Below the pieces are notes generated by a model. The model saw nothing but the letters and a program-made list of their open reading frames with translations. It was not told the origin of the DNA and ran no database searches. A DNA stretch of 64,000 bases from CAZYBU01 sp964645775 (GTDB lineage Bacteria > Spirochaetota > UBA4802 > UBA5550). Both the position numbers and the translations under genes were made by a program. The DNA is taken from the NCBI GenBank assembly GCA_964645775.1, contig CAZYBU010000010.1, positions 1 to 64,000 on the forward strand, written 5' to 3'. Within the stretch, counting starts at the first letter, position 1. The number at the start of each line of letters is the position of its first letter. Below are positions 33,090-42,280 of this stretch, piece by piece.

Positions 33090-34904
33090 GTGAATTATTC
33101 CATAACAGACTTTCAGAACCTGCACGAAATGCTCTCACGGACCTTCCGGGCCCATCCTGAGAAAACAGGCTACCGGATTATCCACGACAGCCAGGGAACC
33201 CTTGAGAATATACAGTGGAAGGATTTTTACGGCAGAGTTCTCCAGCTCTCCCGTTCCCTGATAAAATCCGGTGTGAAAAAGGGAGACAGGGTCGCTATTC
33301 TCGGTTTCACCTCCCTGGACTGGGTCCAGGCCGACCTGGGAACCGTCTTCGTCGGTGGAGCTTCCGTCGGTATTTACCATTCCCTGTTGTCCGCTGACTG
33401 CGAGTATATAATACGACATTCCAGGGCAAAGATCGTCTTCGTGGAAGACAAAAGCCAGCTGGACAAGGTTTTGGCCGTCCGAAAGAAGATACCGGAGGTG
33501 GAGAAGGTTATCCTCTTTAAAGGGGAGCCGTCCCGGGGAGAAAAAGGCTTTGTCCTCTCCATGGAGTCCTTCCTCTCTTCGGGAGAGAAGGTAAAAGAGA
33601 AGAAACTCGATGAGAGGATCGACTCAGTCAGGCCGGGGGACCTTGCCACCATCGTCTATACCTCCGGGACCACCGGGGTCCCCCAGGGGGTCATGCTGAC
33701 ACATGACAATATTGTCTTCACCTGCCAGATGCTCCGGGACTATATGCCTATCCAGGAGTCGGATGAGACTATCCTCTTCCTTCCCCTGGCCCATATCTTT
33801 GCTCGTATAGACCTCTACACCACCATCCTGGCCAACATAACCCTCGGTTTCTGTCGGAGCCTGGATACCGTGGTGGAGGACATCCAGGTGATCCGGCCCC
33901 ACTGGTTTCCCAGCGTGCCCCGGGTCTTCGAGAAGATATACATCCGGATCAAAGGTGGCGTGGAAGAAAAGGGAGGTTTCGTGCAGGTCCTCTTTAACTG
34001 GGCCATGAAAAACGGCTACAAGGTAAGCGACAGGCTGCTGCAGAAACGTTCCATTCCACCCTTGCTGAAACTGAAGTACACCCTGGCGTCTAAACTGGTA
34101 TTTAAAAAGATACACAATGCCCTGGGTGGCAGGGTCCGATTCTGCGTAAGCGGCGCGGCCCCCCTGAATTCCACCGTGGCCCGGTTCTTTCACGCGGCCG
34201 GTATTCCCATCCTTGAAGGGTATGGCATGACAGAAAATACATCCTTTACGAACGCGACGCGTCTGGATGCCTTAAAGTTCGGTTCCGTCGGGTTCCCCCC
34301 TTCCGTTATCGAGCAGAAGATAGACGAAAGCGGCGAGATTCTCTACCGGGGCAGAAACATCATGCAAGGATACTATCGGACACCTTCCAGGACGAAAGAA
34401 ACCATCGACAAGGATGGCTGGCTCCATACCGGTGACGTCGGTTTCGTGGATAACGAGGGATTTCTGATCATAACAGGACGATTAAAGGACATTATCATAA
34501 CCTCAGGCGGGAAGAACATACCGCCTCTGAGAATCGAGAGCATCATGCTCACCTCGAAATACATTGGACAGATCTGTGTCGTGGGCGACGGTAGAAAGTA
34601 CCTGACCGCCCTTATCAGTCCGGACACGGAAAACACAGCCCACTACGCGAAGAAAAACAATATTCCCTTCACCTCGCCTGAAGACCTGAATTCACAACAG
34701 GAGATCATAGACCTGGTCCGCGGCGAAGTAGAACGCCTGAACGAGAAACTCGCCTCCTACGAGACCATCAAGGACTTCATCCTGGTCCCGGAATTCACGA
34801 TCGAATCCGGCCTTCTGACGCCCACCATGAAGATCAAGAAAAATGAAGTCCTGGCACACTATAAAAAGGAAATTGATCAACTATATGAAACAACATCCCG
34901 TTGA
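33090..34904 (+). CDS. Long-chain acyl-CoA synthetase (AMP-forming)
   Basis: 604-residue ANL-superfamily enzyme that activates fatty acids with ATP, giving acyl-CoA, AMP and pyrophosphate. Motif A3 (IVYTSGTTGVPQGVMLTHDN) is at about residue 185-205. Other landmarks are FLPLAHIFARI, VSGAAPLNSTVARFFHAAG, LEGYGMTENT (A5), GWLHTGDVGFVDNEGFL (A7) and ITGRLKDIIITSGGKNI (A8). It starts with GTG at 33090, preceded by AAGGAAGG. Related to the FadD15/eukaryotic-like long-chain group. It overlaps the next gene by 20 bases, indicating coupled expression. Cytoplasmic or membrane-associated. Confidence 0.93.
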   Translation: MNYSITDFQNLHEMLSRTFRAHPEKTGYRIIHDSQGTLENIQWKDFYGRVLQLSRSLIKSGVKKGDRVAILGFTSLDWVQADLGTVFVGGASVGIYHSLLSADCEYIIRHSRAKIVFVEDKSQLDKVLAVRKKIPEVEKVILFKGEPSRGEKGFVLSMESFLSSGEKVKEKKLDERIDSVRPGDLATIVYTSGTTGVPQGVMLTHDNIVFTCQMLRDYMPIQESDETILFLPLAHIFARIDLYTTILANITLGFCRSLDTVVEDIQVIRPHWFPSVPRVFEKIYIRIKGGVEEKGGFVQVLFNWAMKNGYKVSDRLLQKRSIPPLLKLKYTLASKLVFKKIHNALGGRVRFCVSGAAPLNSTVARFFHAAGIPILEGYGMTENTSFTNATRLDALKFGSVGFPPSVIEQKIDESGEILYRGRNIMQGYYRTPSRTKETIDKDGWLHTGDVGFVDNEGFLIITGRLKDIIITSGGKNIPPLRIESIMLTSKYIGQICVVGDGRKYLTALISPDTENTAHYAKKNNIPFTSPEDLNSQQEIIDLVRGEVERLNEKLASYETIKDFILVPEFTIESGLLTPTMKIKKNEVLAHYKKEIDQLYETTSR

Positions 34905-37023
34905 ATCACTTCTGCATCCTGAATCGATCGCCCTGATGGGAGCCACCAATAACCCGACGAAGATGGGGATGCTTCCCTGTCTCAGCATCCTTCAGGGCGG
35001 TTTTAAAGGAAGGTTTTATCCCGTTTCCCGAAAGGAGGAAGCTGTTCTGGGAGCGCAGGCCTACCCTTCTGTCACTGAGCTTCCGGAGACCCCGGACCTG
35101 GGGATCATCATCATACCGACGCAGTACGTCATTGATGCCGTGGCCGAGTTCGGCAGGAAGGGGACAAAAAACCTGGTTATCGTAAGCTCAGGCTTCAGAG
35201 AAGCAGGTGACGATGATCTGGAGGGAAAACTGAACCAAACCGCGGAGGAATACGGTATCCGGTTTATCGGCCCCAACTGCCTGGGGATCATAAACACGGA
35301 CATCTCCCTGAACACATCCGGTATCTCCGTGGACAACTCACCCGGCCCCCTCGGCTTCCTCTCCCACAGCGGTACCTACGTGGCCCAGACTGCCGCGTAC
35401 AGGGAGAAACACGGTATCCGCTTCAGCAAGGCAATCAGCCTGGGCAACGGTACGAACGTGGGCATGACAGAGGCCCTGGAATACCTGGGTGAGGACAGGC
35501 AGACAAAAGCCGTGGCCCTTTACATGGAGGGCATCGGGGACGGAAAAGAGTTTATCGAGGTGGCCCGACGGGTATCGGAAAAGAAACCGGTCATCGCCCA
35601 CTACGCCGGCGGTTCTTCCGTGGGCGCCCGTTCAGGATCGAGCCATACCGGAGCGATGGCCGGCCCGGACCATCTCTATGAAGGTATATTCCGCCAGGCA
35701 GGTATCATCCGGGTCCACTCCATTGAAGATCTTTACATGCACGGCATGGCCCTGGCGACCCAGCCTCCCCTCCGGGGAAAAAGGATAGCCGTTGTCACGA
35801 ATTCAGGGGGGCCGGGGACGTCGATGGCCAACCACCTGAGCCAGGAGGGTCTGGACGTTCCGGAGTTTTCCCCTGGTCTAAAGAAGGACATCCGTCAGCA
35901 CATCTTCGAGTACGCCTCCGGTTCCAACCCGGTTGACATAACCTTCACTCTGGACATGAACATCCTGACTACCAAAATACCGGAACTCATCGTTGATCAC
36001 GATGAAGCGGACGGGTTCGTACTTCACGGCGCTTTTCTCTCCGGCATGCTCAAGGCGGTCTACCCGGGCCTCAGGGAGGTCATGAACGTCCCCCTGGAGG
36101 CGTTGCTCGCGAATTTTGATTTCAATCCCGAGGAGGGTATCGCCTTTCCATGGAGACATGGCACTCCCCTGGTGCTCTCCTCCTTTTTCGGGAAGGAAGA
36201 CAACTACACTGAAGCGTACATGGAGGCAGGCATTCCGGTCTTTGACGGTCCAGAGAAGGCGGCCTCCGCCATGGCCACACTCTGGAAACGCAAGGAGATC
36301 ACCGAAAGACGTAAGAGCGCCGGCTACCGTCTGCCGGAAGCCGAGCCAGAAGCAACAGAGATAATCGAGAATGCTCGATCTCAGGGAAGAAGGACCCTCG
36401 ATGAGTACGAAGCGAAAAGAGTGCTTGCCCTCTACCGGGTCCCGGTAACGGAGGAGGAACTCGCTGTTTCAGAAGAGGATGCCGTTCAGGCGGCTGAAAG
36501 GATCGGGTACCCTCTGGCCCTGAAGGCGTGCAGTCCCGATATATTGCATAAAACCGAGAAGGGTCTGGTCCACCTGAATGTTGAGAATGAAAATAACGTT
36601 CGTCACGCCTTTACTGAAATTCAAAATGGAGCGAAGGAGAATGTTCCCGTGCTGATCCAGAGAATGCTCTCCGGAAAGAGGGAGTGCGTGGCCGGCATGA
36701 AACGGTTCCCCGGTTTCGGACCGGCCGTGCTCTTCGGACTGGGAGGCATCTACACGGAACTTATCAATGACTCGACCCTCCGCGTGGCCCCCTTCACCAG
36801 GGAGGACGGTCTTGAGATGCTTAATGAACTGAGGACCTCTGCCATGCTCGAAGAATTCCGCGGCATGCCAGCCGTCGACCGGGATGCCATGGTCTCTCTT
36901 CTCCAGTCGGTCGGTTTCCTTGCCCATCTTCACCCTGAGATTAGCGAGATGGACCTGAACCCGATCATACTGGAAGGAGCGAAACCCGTTGTAGCGGACG
37001 CCCTGATCGTTCTTTCAACCTGA
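34885..37023 (+). CDS. Acyl-CoA synthetase (NDP-forming), fused alpha and beta domains
   Basis: 712 residues. The N-terminal CoA-binding domain has ESIALMGATNNPTKMG and FYPVSRKEEAVLG. A succinyl-CoA ligase-like domain holds the phosphorylatable histidine in ARSGSSHTGAMAGPD. The C-terminal ATP-grasp domain (about 490-712) carries YPLALKACSPDILHKTEKG and FGLGGIYTEL and ends MDLNPIILEGAKPVVADA. Enzymes of this ADP-forming family make acetate or other acids plus ATP from acyl-CoA, typical of fermenting anaerobes, and also act in the reverse direction. Start at ATG 34885, inside the end of the acyl-CoA ligase gene; the upstream in-frame ATG at 34843 lies deep within that gene. Confidence 0.92.
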   Translation: MKQHPVESLLHPESIALMGATNNPTKMGMLPCLSILQGGFKGRFYPVSRKEEAVLGAQAYPSVTELPETPDLGIIIIPTQYVIDAVAEFGRKGTKNLVIVSSGFREAGDDDLEGKLNQTAEEYGIRFIGPNCLGIINTDISLNTSGISVDNSPGPLGFLSHSGTYVAQTAAYREKHGIRFSKAISLGNGTNVGMTEALEYLGEDRQTKAVALYMEGIGDGKEFIEVARRVSEKKPVIAHYAGGSSVGARSGSSHTGAMAGPDHLYEGIFRQAGIIRVHSIEDLYMHGMALATQPPLRGKRIAVVTNSGGPGTSMANHLSQEGLDVPEFSPGLKKDIRQHIFEYASGSNPVDITFTLDMNILTTKIPELIVDHDEADGFVLHGAFLSGMLKAVYPGLREVMNVPLEALLANFDFNPEEGIAFPWRHGTPLVLSSFFGKEDNYTEAYMEAGIPVFDGPEKAASAMATLWKRKEITERRKSAGYRLPEAEPEATEIIENARSQGRRTLDEYEAKRVLALYRVPVTEEELAVSEEDAVQAAERIGYPLALKACSPDILHKTEKGLVHLNVENENNVRHAFTEIQNGAKENVPVLIQRMLSGKRECVAGMKRFPGFGPAVLFGLGGIYTELINDSTLRVAPFTREDGLEMLNELRTSAMLEEFRGMPAVDRDAMVSLLQSVGFLAHLHPEISEMDLNPIILEGAKPVVADALIVLST

Positions 37024-37090
37024 CACGGAAAAGATTCACCGTCTACGAAGGAACATAATGCCGTTCATTCTCTGAAAAAACGGAACGTGA

Positions 37091-37876
37091 TCAGGGTGAA
37101 CGAGCTTTACCCAGGCAGGATGGATCAACCGATCGAACATAAACCGGAGCCAGGTCACCGCATGAATCGCTTCCCATGAAATCTGACTTATTGAAAGTAA
37201 TTTTACCGGTATGGTAAAGTTTCATCCAGTCCCTGAGAAACACTCCAGAGAGTGGGAGATAGGACCAGTGCCACTTCTCTTCTTCGTACCCTTCACTTCT
37301 ACCTGCGGTATAGGGCTGGCAAAACCCGTAATCGGCTGCGTGTTTCCTGAGCCAGTCATAGAGTATCCTCCCCTCACCTTTTTCAAAGTACCGGTTTGTC
37401 AGAGAATTAAGGTCCACATCGGTCCCCCAGTGATGCCGTGAGGTACCGGGCATGGAAGAATACCGGAGGATATAAAGCCCCCTCTTTTTATGGTCTTTCA
37501 AGGTAAGGGCCAGGTTTCTTCCCTCCACTTTACGCTTTCCGGTCCATTTGCTCTCCCAGATCCATTTCTGGACATGGAAATTCCGGGTGGCGCTTCGTAT
37601 CCGTATCGGTATGCCCGGGTGGTCCCGGTGAAAATCACGGATCATGCCGGCCAGGGCCCGTGCCGCCTCCTTCCTCAGGTAGCGGGGACGGCCGGTCGTA
37701 TCGAATCCAAGGCTCGAAAGTTCCACAAACGAATTCTGGCGGGCCGGATCGAATCTCCCTGTAAGGTAACGTGCCCTCTCCATCCCGCCATAGTCGTCCA
37801 TGCCGGAACCGGGAATAGTAAAACCGATTGCAAGCATGAACGCAAGAAGTAATGGATACAAAAGTCTACGTAACAT
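37091..37876 (-). CDS. D-alanyl-D-alanine carboxypeptidase, VanY family
   Basis: Periplasmic zinc peptidase trimming peptidoglycan stem peptides. 261 residues with a signal peptide (RLLYPLLLAFMLAIGFTI). The M15B core: RIRSATRNFHVQKWIWESKW, the zinc motif SRHHWGTDVDLNSLTN (His and Asp ligands), and EEEKWHWSYLP with the catalytic Glu and third ligand His. Its start overlaps the preceding gene by 11 bases, placing it last in the TusA/DsrE operon. It converges with the acyl-CoA synthetase gene, 67 bases apart. Confidence 0.88.
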   Translation of the reverse strand: MLRRLLYPLLLAFMLAIGFTIPGSGMDDYGGMERARYLTGRFDPARQNSFVELSSLGFDTTGRPRYLRKEAARALAGMIRDFHRDHPGIPIRIRSATRNFHVQKWIWESKWTGKRKVEGRNLALTLKDHKKRGLYILRYSSMPGTSRHHWGTDVDLNSLTNRYFEKGEGRILYDWLRKHAADYGFCQPYTAGRSEGYEEEKWHWSYLPLSGVFLRDWMKLYHTGKITFNKSDFMGSDSCGDLAPVYVRSVDPSCLGKARSP

Positions 37877-38258
37877 CGGGGAATACTACGTTCCGGGCCA
37901 TACAGCGGTTTCCGCAGGAAGTATAAAGGCCATCGATGATACTGACCCGGATCCTCTCTCCTTTCTCATTAATATAATCAACCACATACTGTCCCTGGAA
38001 CACACTGGCCAGTCCCTCGAGCAGATAGTAGAGTGTATCAGGATAATCGGGTTTAAAATAATCATCGTTGATTCCGACAACCTCCCGCTCCAGAGGAAAC
38101 TTTATCTCACCTTCACCTGGAACAGAGGCCACAAGTGAATTATCTTTCTTCTCAACGTTCAGTCCGATAAAAAGAGGCATATCCACGGCCTTAAGACAGA
38201 ATGTAACAAGTTTGTCAGCGGGGACGGTTATCTCTATCCCTGTTAACTCAGCTTTCAA
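37866..38258 (-). CDS. Hypothetical protein of the TusA/DsrE operon
   Basis: 130 residues from TTG 38258, not recognised. The TTG overlaps the stop of the upstream gene as TTGA, with GGGGTGGG close before it, which is more natural than the ATG 38303 that would create a 49-base overlap. Mostly beta and charged: ITVPADKLVTFCLKAVDMPL, EIKFPLEREVVGINDDYFKPD. The C-terminal end has a possible redox or metal pair in SCGNRCMARN. No signal peptide. It is coupled to VanY by an 11-base overlap. Function unknown; a soluble cytoplasmic protein with a sulfur-relay context. Confidence 0.55.
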   Translation of the reverse strand: MKAELTGIEITVPADKLVTFCLKAVDMPLFIGLNVEKKDNSLVASVPGEGEIKFPLEREVVGINDDYFKPDYPDTLYYLLEGLASVFQGQYVVDYINEKGERIRVSIIDGLYTSCGNRCMARNVVFPDVT

Positions 38259-38548
38259 GCCGCCCACCCCATCTGACCTGAGACCTTCATGTTTTTTAAA
38301 CATTCGCGGGCTTCGGGGATACCGTCCGTATAGAAGGTAAAGGGATCCCCGCTGTTTACAAAAAACGACTTTTCTGTATATTCGTAATCTTCAACCGGAT
38401 CGGAAACCGTATCGATGAAGATCCCGGCCTCGTTGGCCGTAACCTGGGCCGAAGAACGGTTCATCCCCACGGTATGTTCCTGTTTACGCTTCAGGCGGGC
38501 GAGTCTCTCCTGAATACGCTTTATCTCTTCATGTTCCCTGGTGTTCAT
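38255..38548 (-). CDS. Hypothetical protein of the TusA/DsrE operon
   Basis: 97 residues, no recognised family. A charged N-terminal helix (REHEEIKRIQERLARLKRKQE) is followed by a globular part with VTANEAGIFIDTVSDPVEDYEY and SGDPFTFYTDGIPEARECLKN. One cysteine near the end. It starts eight bases after the DsrE-like gene and overlaps the following gene by four bases, so it belongs to the operon. It could be a partner of the DsrE-like protein. Confidence 0.55.
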   Translation of the reverse strand: MNTREHEEIKRIQERLARLKRKQEHTVGMNRSSAQVTANEAGIFIDTVSDPVEDYEYTEKSFFVNSGDPFTFYTDGIPEARECLKNMKVSGQMGWAA

Positions 38549-38555
38549 TAAATTC

Positions 38556-39209
38556 CTAGATGAAAAGATTCATGGTAGATTCGAATCCGTTCCGCAGGTA
38601 ACTTGCAACGCCCACGGTTTCGAAATCTCCGATTAACTCTTCGTCCCGGATGCCGAGGAGGTTCTTTGTCATCTCACAGGTCATGATATGAACATCCATC
38701 TCTATGGCGCTTTCCACGAGTTCTTCAAGGGAGAGGACACCGTTCTTTTTCATCATGTGCCTGAAAATGCCGGGTCCGATACCCAGAAAATTGAAGTGGC
38801 TTGTGACAAGTTTTCTTGTTCCTCTGGGAAGCATGATACCGAACATTCTCTGGAAAAAGGTTTTCCCCTTCGTTTTCGCTTTCTTTTTCAGGGCATTCAG
38901 TCCCCAGAAGGTAAAGAACATGCTGACCTCGGCCCCCATGGCCACGGCTCCGTTTGCAATGATAAAGGCAGCCACCATCTTATCAAATTCGCCGCTGAAG
39001 ACAACGATCGTAATTTTATCGCCCTTCTGCAGGGTACCGACCGTCTTCTCAATCTCTTCCATTCGCCCAGGCGCATCCGTTCCTTCAACGATCACTGATG
39101 AACGGAGTTCAGTCAGTTCCTTCTCCAGTTCCCTGATGCGGCTGTCGACCTGTTTGAATTTTTCCTGGACAGTTATTCTCTTTTTGCCCTGCCCTGATTT
39201 TTCAGCCAT
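38556..39209 (-). CDS. DsrE/DsrF/DrsH-like family protein (DsrE2 type)
   Basis: 217 residues. An N-terminal coiled coil (KFKQVDSRIRELEKELTELR, about 13-35) precedes the DsrE2 domain: ITIVVFSGEFDKMVAAFIIANGAV (two adjoining stretches), MGAEVSMFFTFWGLNALKK, LPRGTRKLVTSHFNFLGIG, and the conserved Cys178 in HIMTCEMTKNLLGI. Family members trade persulfide sulfur with TusA and rhodanese partners, and often occur beside TusA, as here (nine bases downstream). In anaerobes these proteins accompany sulfur oxidation or reduction systems, none of which is in this window. Confidence 0.9.
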   Translation of the reverse strand: MAEKSGQGKKRITVQEKFKQVDSRIRELEKELTELRSSVIVEGTDAPGRMEEIEKTVGTLQKGDKITIVVFSGEFDKMVAAFIIANGAVAMGAEVSMFFTFWGLNALKKKAKTKGKTFFQRMFGIMLPRGTRKLVTSHFNFLGIGPGIFRHMMKKNGVLSLEELVESAIEMDVHIMTCEMTKNLLGIRDEELIGDFETVGVASYLRNGFESTMNLFI

Positions 39210-39217
39210 AATGTTTC

Positions 39218-39451
39218 TCAGTCATGAATTTTTTCTACAATTACCGTCATCACACCATCCGATTCGGATGATTCCACAATTGTGTGCCCCATCTTATCAC
39301 ACCATGCCTGAACGTCCGGTATACAGGCTTTGTCCGTGGACTCCAGCCGTACCCGGTCTCCCACCTGGGCCTCTTTCTTGACCGTTTTGGACAGCTTCAT
39401 AAGGGGCGCCGGACATTGAAGCCCCTTTGCGTCAACATCTATAACAGCCAT
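39218..39451 (-). CDS. TusA-family sulfur carrier protein
   Basis: 77-residue sulfurtransferase carrier with the CPxP motif at residues 13-16 (GLQCPAPLMKL), whose cysteine carries the persulfide. A second cysteine pair appears in DKACIPDVQAWCDKMGH. ATG 39451 has GGAGG seven bases upstream and is preferred over GTG 39454. First gene of a five-gene operon with a DsrE-like protein, two unknowns and VanY. Confidence 0.92.
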   Translation of the reverse strand: MAVIDVDAKGLQCPAPLMKLSKTVKKEAQVGDRVRLESTDKACIPDVQAWCDKMGHTIVESSESDGVMTVIVEKIHD

Positions 39452-39502
39452 CACGTAACCTCCATCAGGGAAATGCGATACGTACGGGATAAGCTGTCAT
39501 AT

Positions 39503-39530
39503 ACTATACGCGTTTCATTTTCCGTCAAGA
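39503..39530 (-). promoter_or_regulatory. Putative promoter of the TusA operon
   Basis: On the minus strand TTGACG (39525-39530), 16-base spacer and TAGTAT (39503-39508) lie about 50 bases before the TusA start, with an overlapping TATAGT as alternative -10. Pattern-based. Confidence 0.45.
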
Positions 39531-39847
39531 CAAACCCGCGGCAAAACACATATCCAGAACAACCTGTCGTCATTGCGCTCCAACAAAGTCCATTTTGACG
39601 GTATGCCGCCAGAATCAATAGTACGGTTGCATCCCGGAAAAGGCGGTGAAGGGTAGAGAAGCCACCTATCCCGGAGGAATATGACCGGGGAGATCATTAA
39701 ATCGACCAGGGATATCTCCTCCGTCATTACCGGGGAATGCCAGGGGATGGGAGTAAAAAACCATGAGCTTCGGGAACCGGCAGAATCTCTCAAAGCAGAC
39801 CCTGGTCTCTTCCATCTCAGGAAAGAAGCATTTACGGACGAAGATGA
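39531..39847. other. Intergenic stretch without a supported gene
   Basis: About 320 bases between the TusA promoter and the Lon stop codon. Short open frames exist on both strands (up to 92 codons), but none has a ribosome binding site, family resemblance or sensible composition. It may hold the remnant of a gene. A Lon terminator would be expected at the right end of this stretch, but none is obvious. Confidence 0.5.
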
Positions 39848-42235
39848 TCAAAAAACGATTTCAAGCACATCATCAAAGTAACTCACGTAATGTACCCTGA
39901 TTCCCTTTTTCAGGTAATCGGGCAGTTCAACGCAATCCTTCTCGTTTTCTATCGGCAGGATGATATCCTTAACCTTTGCACGTCGTGCCGCGATGGTCTT
40001 CTCCTTCACGCCGCCTATGGGCAACACCTTCCCCGTAATGGTGAGCTCACCGGTCATGGCCACGTGTTTTCGTATGGAACGGTTCTTCGCCATGGAGTAG
40101 AGGGCCGTAGCCATGGTAATACCGGCCGAAGGACCATCCTTGGGAGTGGCCCCGGCCGGAACGTGAAGGTGAATGAAATTATTTTCAAAAAAGGTGGGGT
40201 CGATCCCCCAGCGCTTCACGTTTCCATTAATGTAGGAGTATGCGATCTCCGCCGATTCCTTCATGACGTCGCCCAGCTGTCCGGTCTGCTTGAATCCCCT
40301 GTTTTTCGCAGGTGCCGCCGTGGCCTCCACGTACAGGGTCGCGCCCCCCATGCTGGTCCACGCCAGGCCCAGAACAACTCCGGGGATCAAACGATCATAG
40401 AGTTGTTCATCAGTAAAACGGGGCTTACCGAGATAGTCTTCCAGATTGTCCGTGCTTATCTTAAGGGCCTCCCTGTTCGGGTCCTCTGCATACTTCCGGG
40501 TTACCTTTCGCATGATCTTTTTGATGTTATTCTCAAGGCTTCGCACGCCGGCCTCGCGGGCGTATCCGTCGATGATGTTCCGAAGCGCATTTTTATCGAT
40601 CTTGACCATCGACTTTTTCATGCCGTGGTTCTTGATCTGTTTCGGGATAAGATATCTGCGAGCAATCTCCAGTTTTTCATCCAGTATATAACCTGAGAGG
40701 TGCATCACTTCCATACGATCAAGAAGGGCTTTGGGAATGGTATCGATCTGATTGGCGGTGGCGATGAAAAGAACATTAGATATGTCAAAGGGAACGTCGA
40801 GGTAATGATCCAGAAACTGCACGTTCTGTTCCGGGTCCAGAACTTCAAGGAGGGCCGAAGCCGGATCTCCCTGGAAGCTTACCCCCACTTTGTCAATCTC
40901 ATCGAGCATAATCACCGGGTTCGCCACTTCAACGGTCTTCAGGCTCTGAATGATTTTTCCCGGCATGGCGCCGATATAGGTCCTTCTGTGACCCTTGATT
41001 TCAGCTTCGTCCCTCATCCCTCCAAGGGAAAAACGGTAGAACTGCCGGTTAAGGGCCTCGGCCACGGATCGTCCTATGGACGTTTTACCCACGCCGGGAG
41101 GACCGACGAAACAGATAATGGAACCGGAGATGTTCCCCTTCATGAGCCCGGTACTGATAAACTCCAGTATGCGGTCCTTGATATCCTCCAGCCCGTAATG
41201 GTCCCGCTCCAGGACGTTCTCGGCCTTGCCTATATCATAGTTATCCTCGGAATAGATTCCCCAGGGAAGCATGGTAAGCCATTCCAGGTAGTTGCGACTT
41301 ACACCGTATTCAGCGGAATGAGGTTCCAGTAGTTTCAGTTTCGAAAGTTCTTCGTCTATCTGACGGGCTGCGTCTTCGGGGAGCTTCAGAGACTCGATCC
41401 TCTTTTCGAACTTTTCGATCTCTGAGGTCTTCCCCTCCTTCTCAATTCCCAGTTCCTTCTTTATCTCCTTGAGTTGCTCCCTCAGGAAAAATTCCTTCTG
41501 CTGTTTAGATATCCTCTCCTCGATCTGATCCGATATCCGTTTCTGGATCTTGGAAAGTTCGATCTCCTTTTTCAGAAGGAGAAGAACTTTTTCAACCCGG
41601 GGCTTTATGTCAAAGGTCTCGAGTACGTCCTGGATGTCATCAGACTCGGCCGTGGTCATGGACGCCACAAAGTCCGCAAGTTTTCCCGGATCCTCTATGG
41701 AAAAACGGTTCAGAAAGAGCTTCAGCTCTTCCTGGAAAAGAGCATTGGACCGGATCAATTCTTTCACCAGATTTATAATGGAAATGGAATAGGCTTTCAA
41801 CTCCTCGGTCGGTCTGTACTCCGACTCATAATAATGCTCAACCGCCCACGTAATAACAGGCTCATCGCTGACTGTCTCCTCCCAGGTGAAACGTCCCAGG
41901 GCGTTTATCATGACCTGGATGGTTTTTTCGTCAATAGGCGTCACCTTGAGCACCTTGACAGCCACGCCCACCTCGTAAAGTTCTTCACTGGAAGGTTTCT
42001 CCTCGGACAGTGTCTTCAGGAGAACAGCACCTCCGATTTTGGTATCCGATTCGACGATCTCCCGGGCCGTGTTTATCATGACATCTCCCGAAAGAACAAG
42101 AGGTATCATCATCCCGGGAAAGACAGGACGCTGTGAGAGAGCGATGATAGGGAGTACATCCGGAAGGACCTCACTGGCAAGGACCAGGTCCTTCTCTACA
42201 CCGTTCTCTTCATTGTATTCCTGTTCTTCAGACAT
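39848..42235 (-). CDS. lon: ATP-dependent protease Lon
   Basis: Cytoplasmic AAA+ serine protease of 795 residues. LON N-terminal substrate-binding domain (LPIIALSQRPVFPGMMIPL), a helical middle region (KEFFLREQLKEIKKELG), then the ATPase domain with Walker A GPPGVGKT at about 378-385 and Walker B VIMLDEIDKVG. The protease domain follows, with catalytic Ser about residue 703 in KDGPSAGITM and the dyad Lys in GGVKEKTIAARR. GTGAGG precedes the ATG. Length is that of typical LonA. Downstream gene on the same strand is separated by the 39531-39847 stretch. Confidence 0.97.
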   Translation of the reverse strand: MSEEQEYNEENGVEKDLVLASEVLPDVLPIIALSQRPVFPGMMIPLVLSGDVMINTAREIVESDTKIGGAVLLKTLSEEKPSSEELYEVGVAVKVLKVTPIDEKTIQVMINALGRFTWEETVSDEPVITWAVEHYYESEYRPTEELKAYSISIINLVKELIRSNALFQEELKLFLNRFSIEDPGKLADFVASMTTAESDDIQDVLETFDIKPRVEKVLLLLKKEIELSKIQKRISDQIEERISKQQKEFFLREQLKEIKKELGIEKEGKTSEIEKFEKRIESLKLPEDAARQIDEELSKLKLLEPHSAEYGVSRNYLEWLTMLPWGIYSEDNYDIGKAENVLERDHYGLEDIKDRILEFISTGLMKGNISGSIICFVGPPGVGKTSIGRSVAEALNRQFYRFSLGGMRDEAEIKGHRRTYIGAMPGKIIQSLKTVEVANPVIMLDEIDKVGVSFQGDPASALLEVLDPEQNVQFLDHYLDVPFDISNVLFIATANQIDTIPKALLDRMEVMHLSGYILDEKLEIARRYLIPKQIKNHGMKKSMVKIDKNALRNIIDGYAREAGVRSLENNIKKIMRKVTRKYAEDPNREALKISTDNLEDYLGKPRFTDEQLYDRLIPGVVLGLAWTSMGGATLYVEATAAPAKNRGFKQTGQLGDVMKESAEIAYSYINGNVKRWGIDPTFFENNFIHLHVPAGATPKDGPSAGITMATALYSMAKNRSIRKHVAMTGELTITGKVLPIGGVKEKTIAARRAKVKDIILPIENEKDCVELPDYLKKGIRVHYVSYFDDVLEIVF

Positions 42236-42280
42236 ATATACCTCACTGTGACAAAAGTTTGGATGGATTTCACTGCTTCT

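Noticed and set aside
38258..38303. ATG 38303 as start of the unknown gene ending at 37866
   Set aside because: It would overlap the preceding gene by 49 bases out of frame; TTG 38258 gives the usual four-base overlap and follows a G-rich ribosome binding site.
39515..39793. 92-codon minus-strand frame between tusA and lon
   Set aside because: No ribosome binding site, composition unlike the neighbours and no family pattern; it also overlaps the probable TusA promoter.
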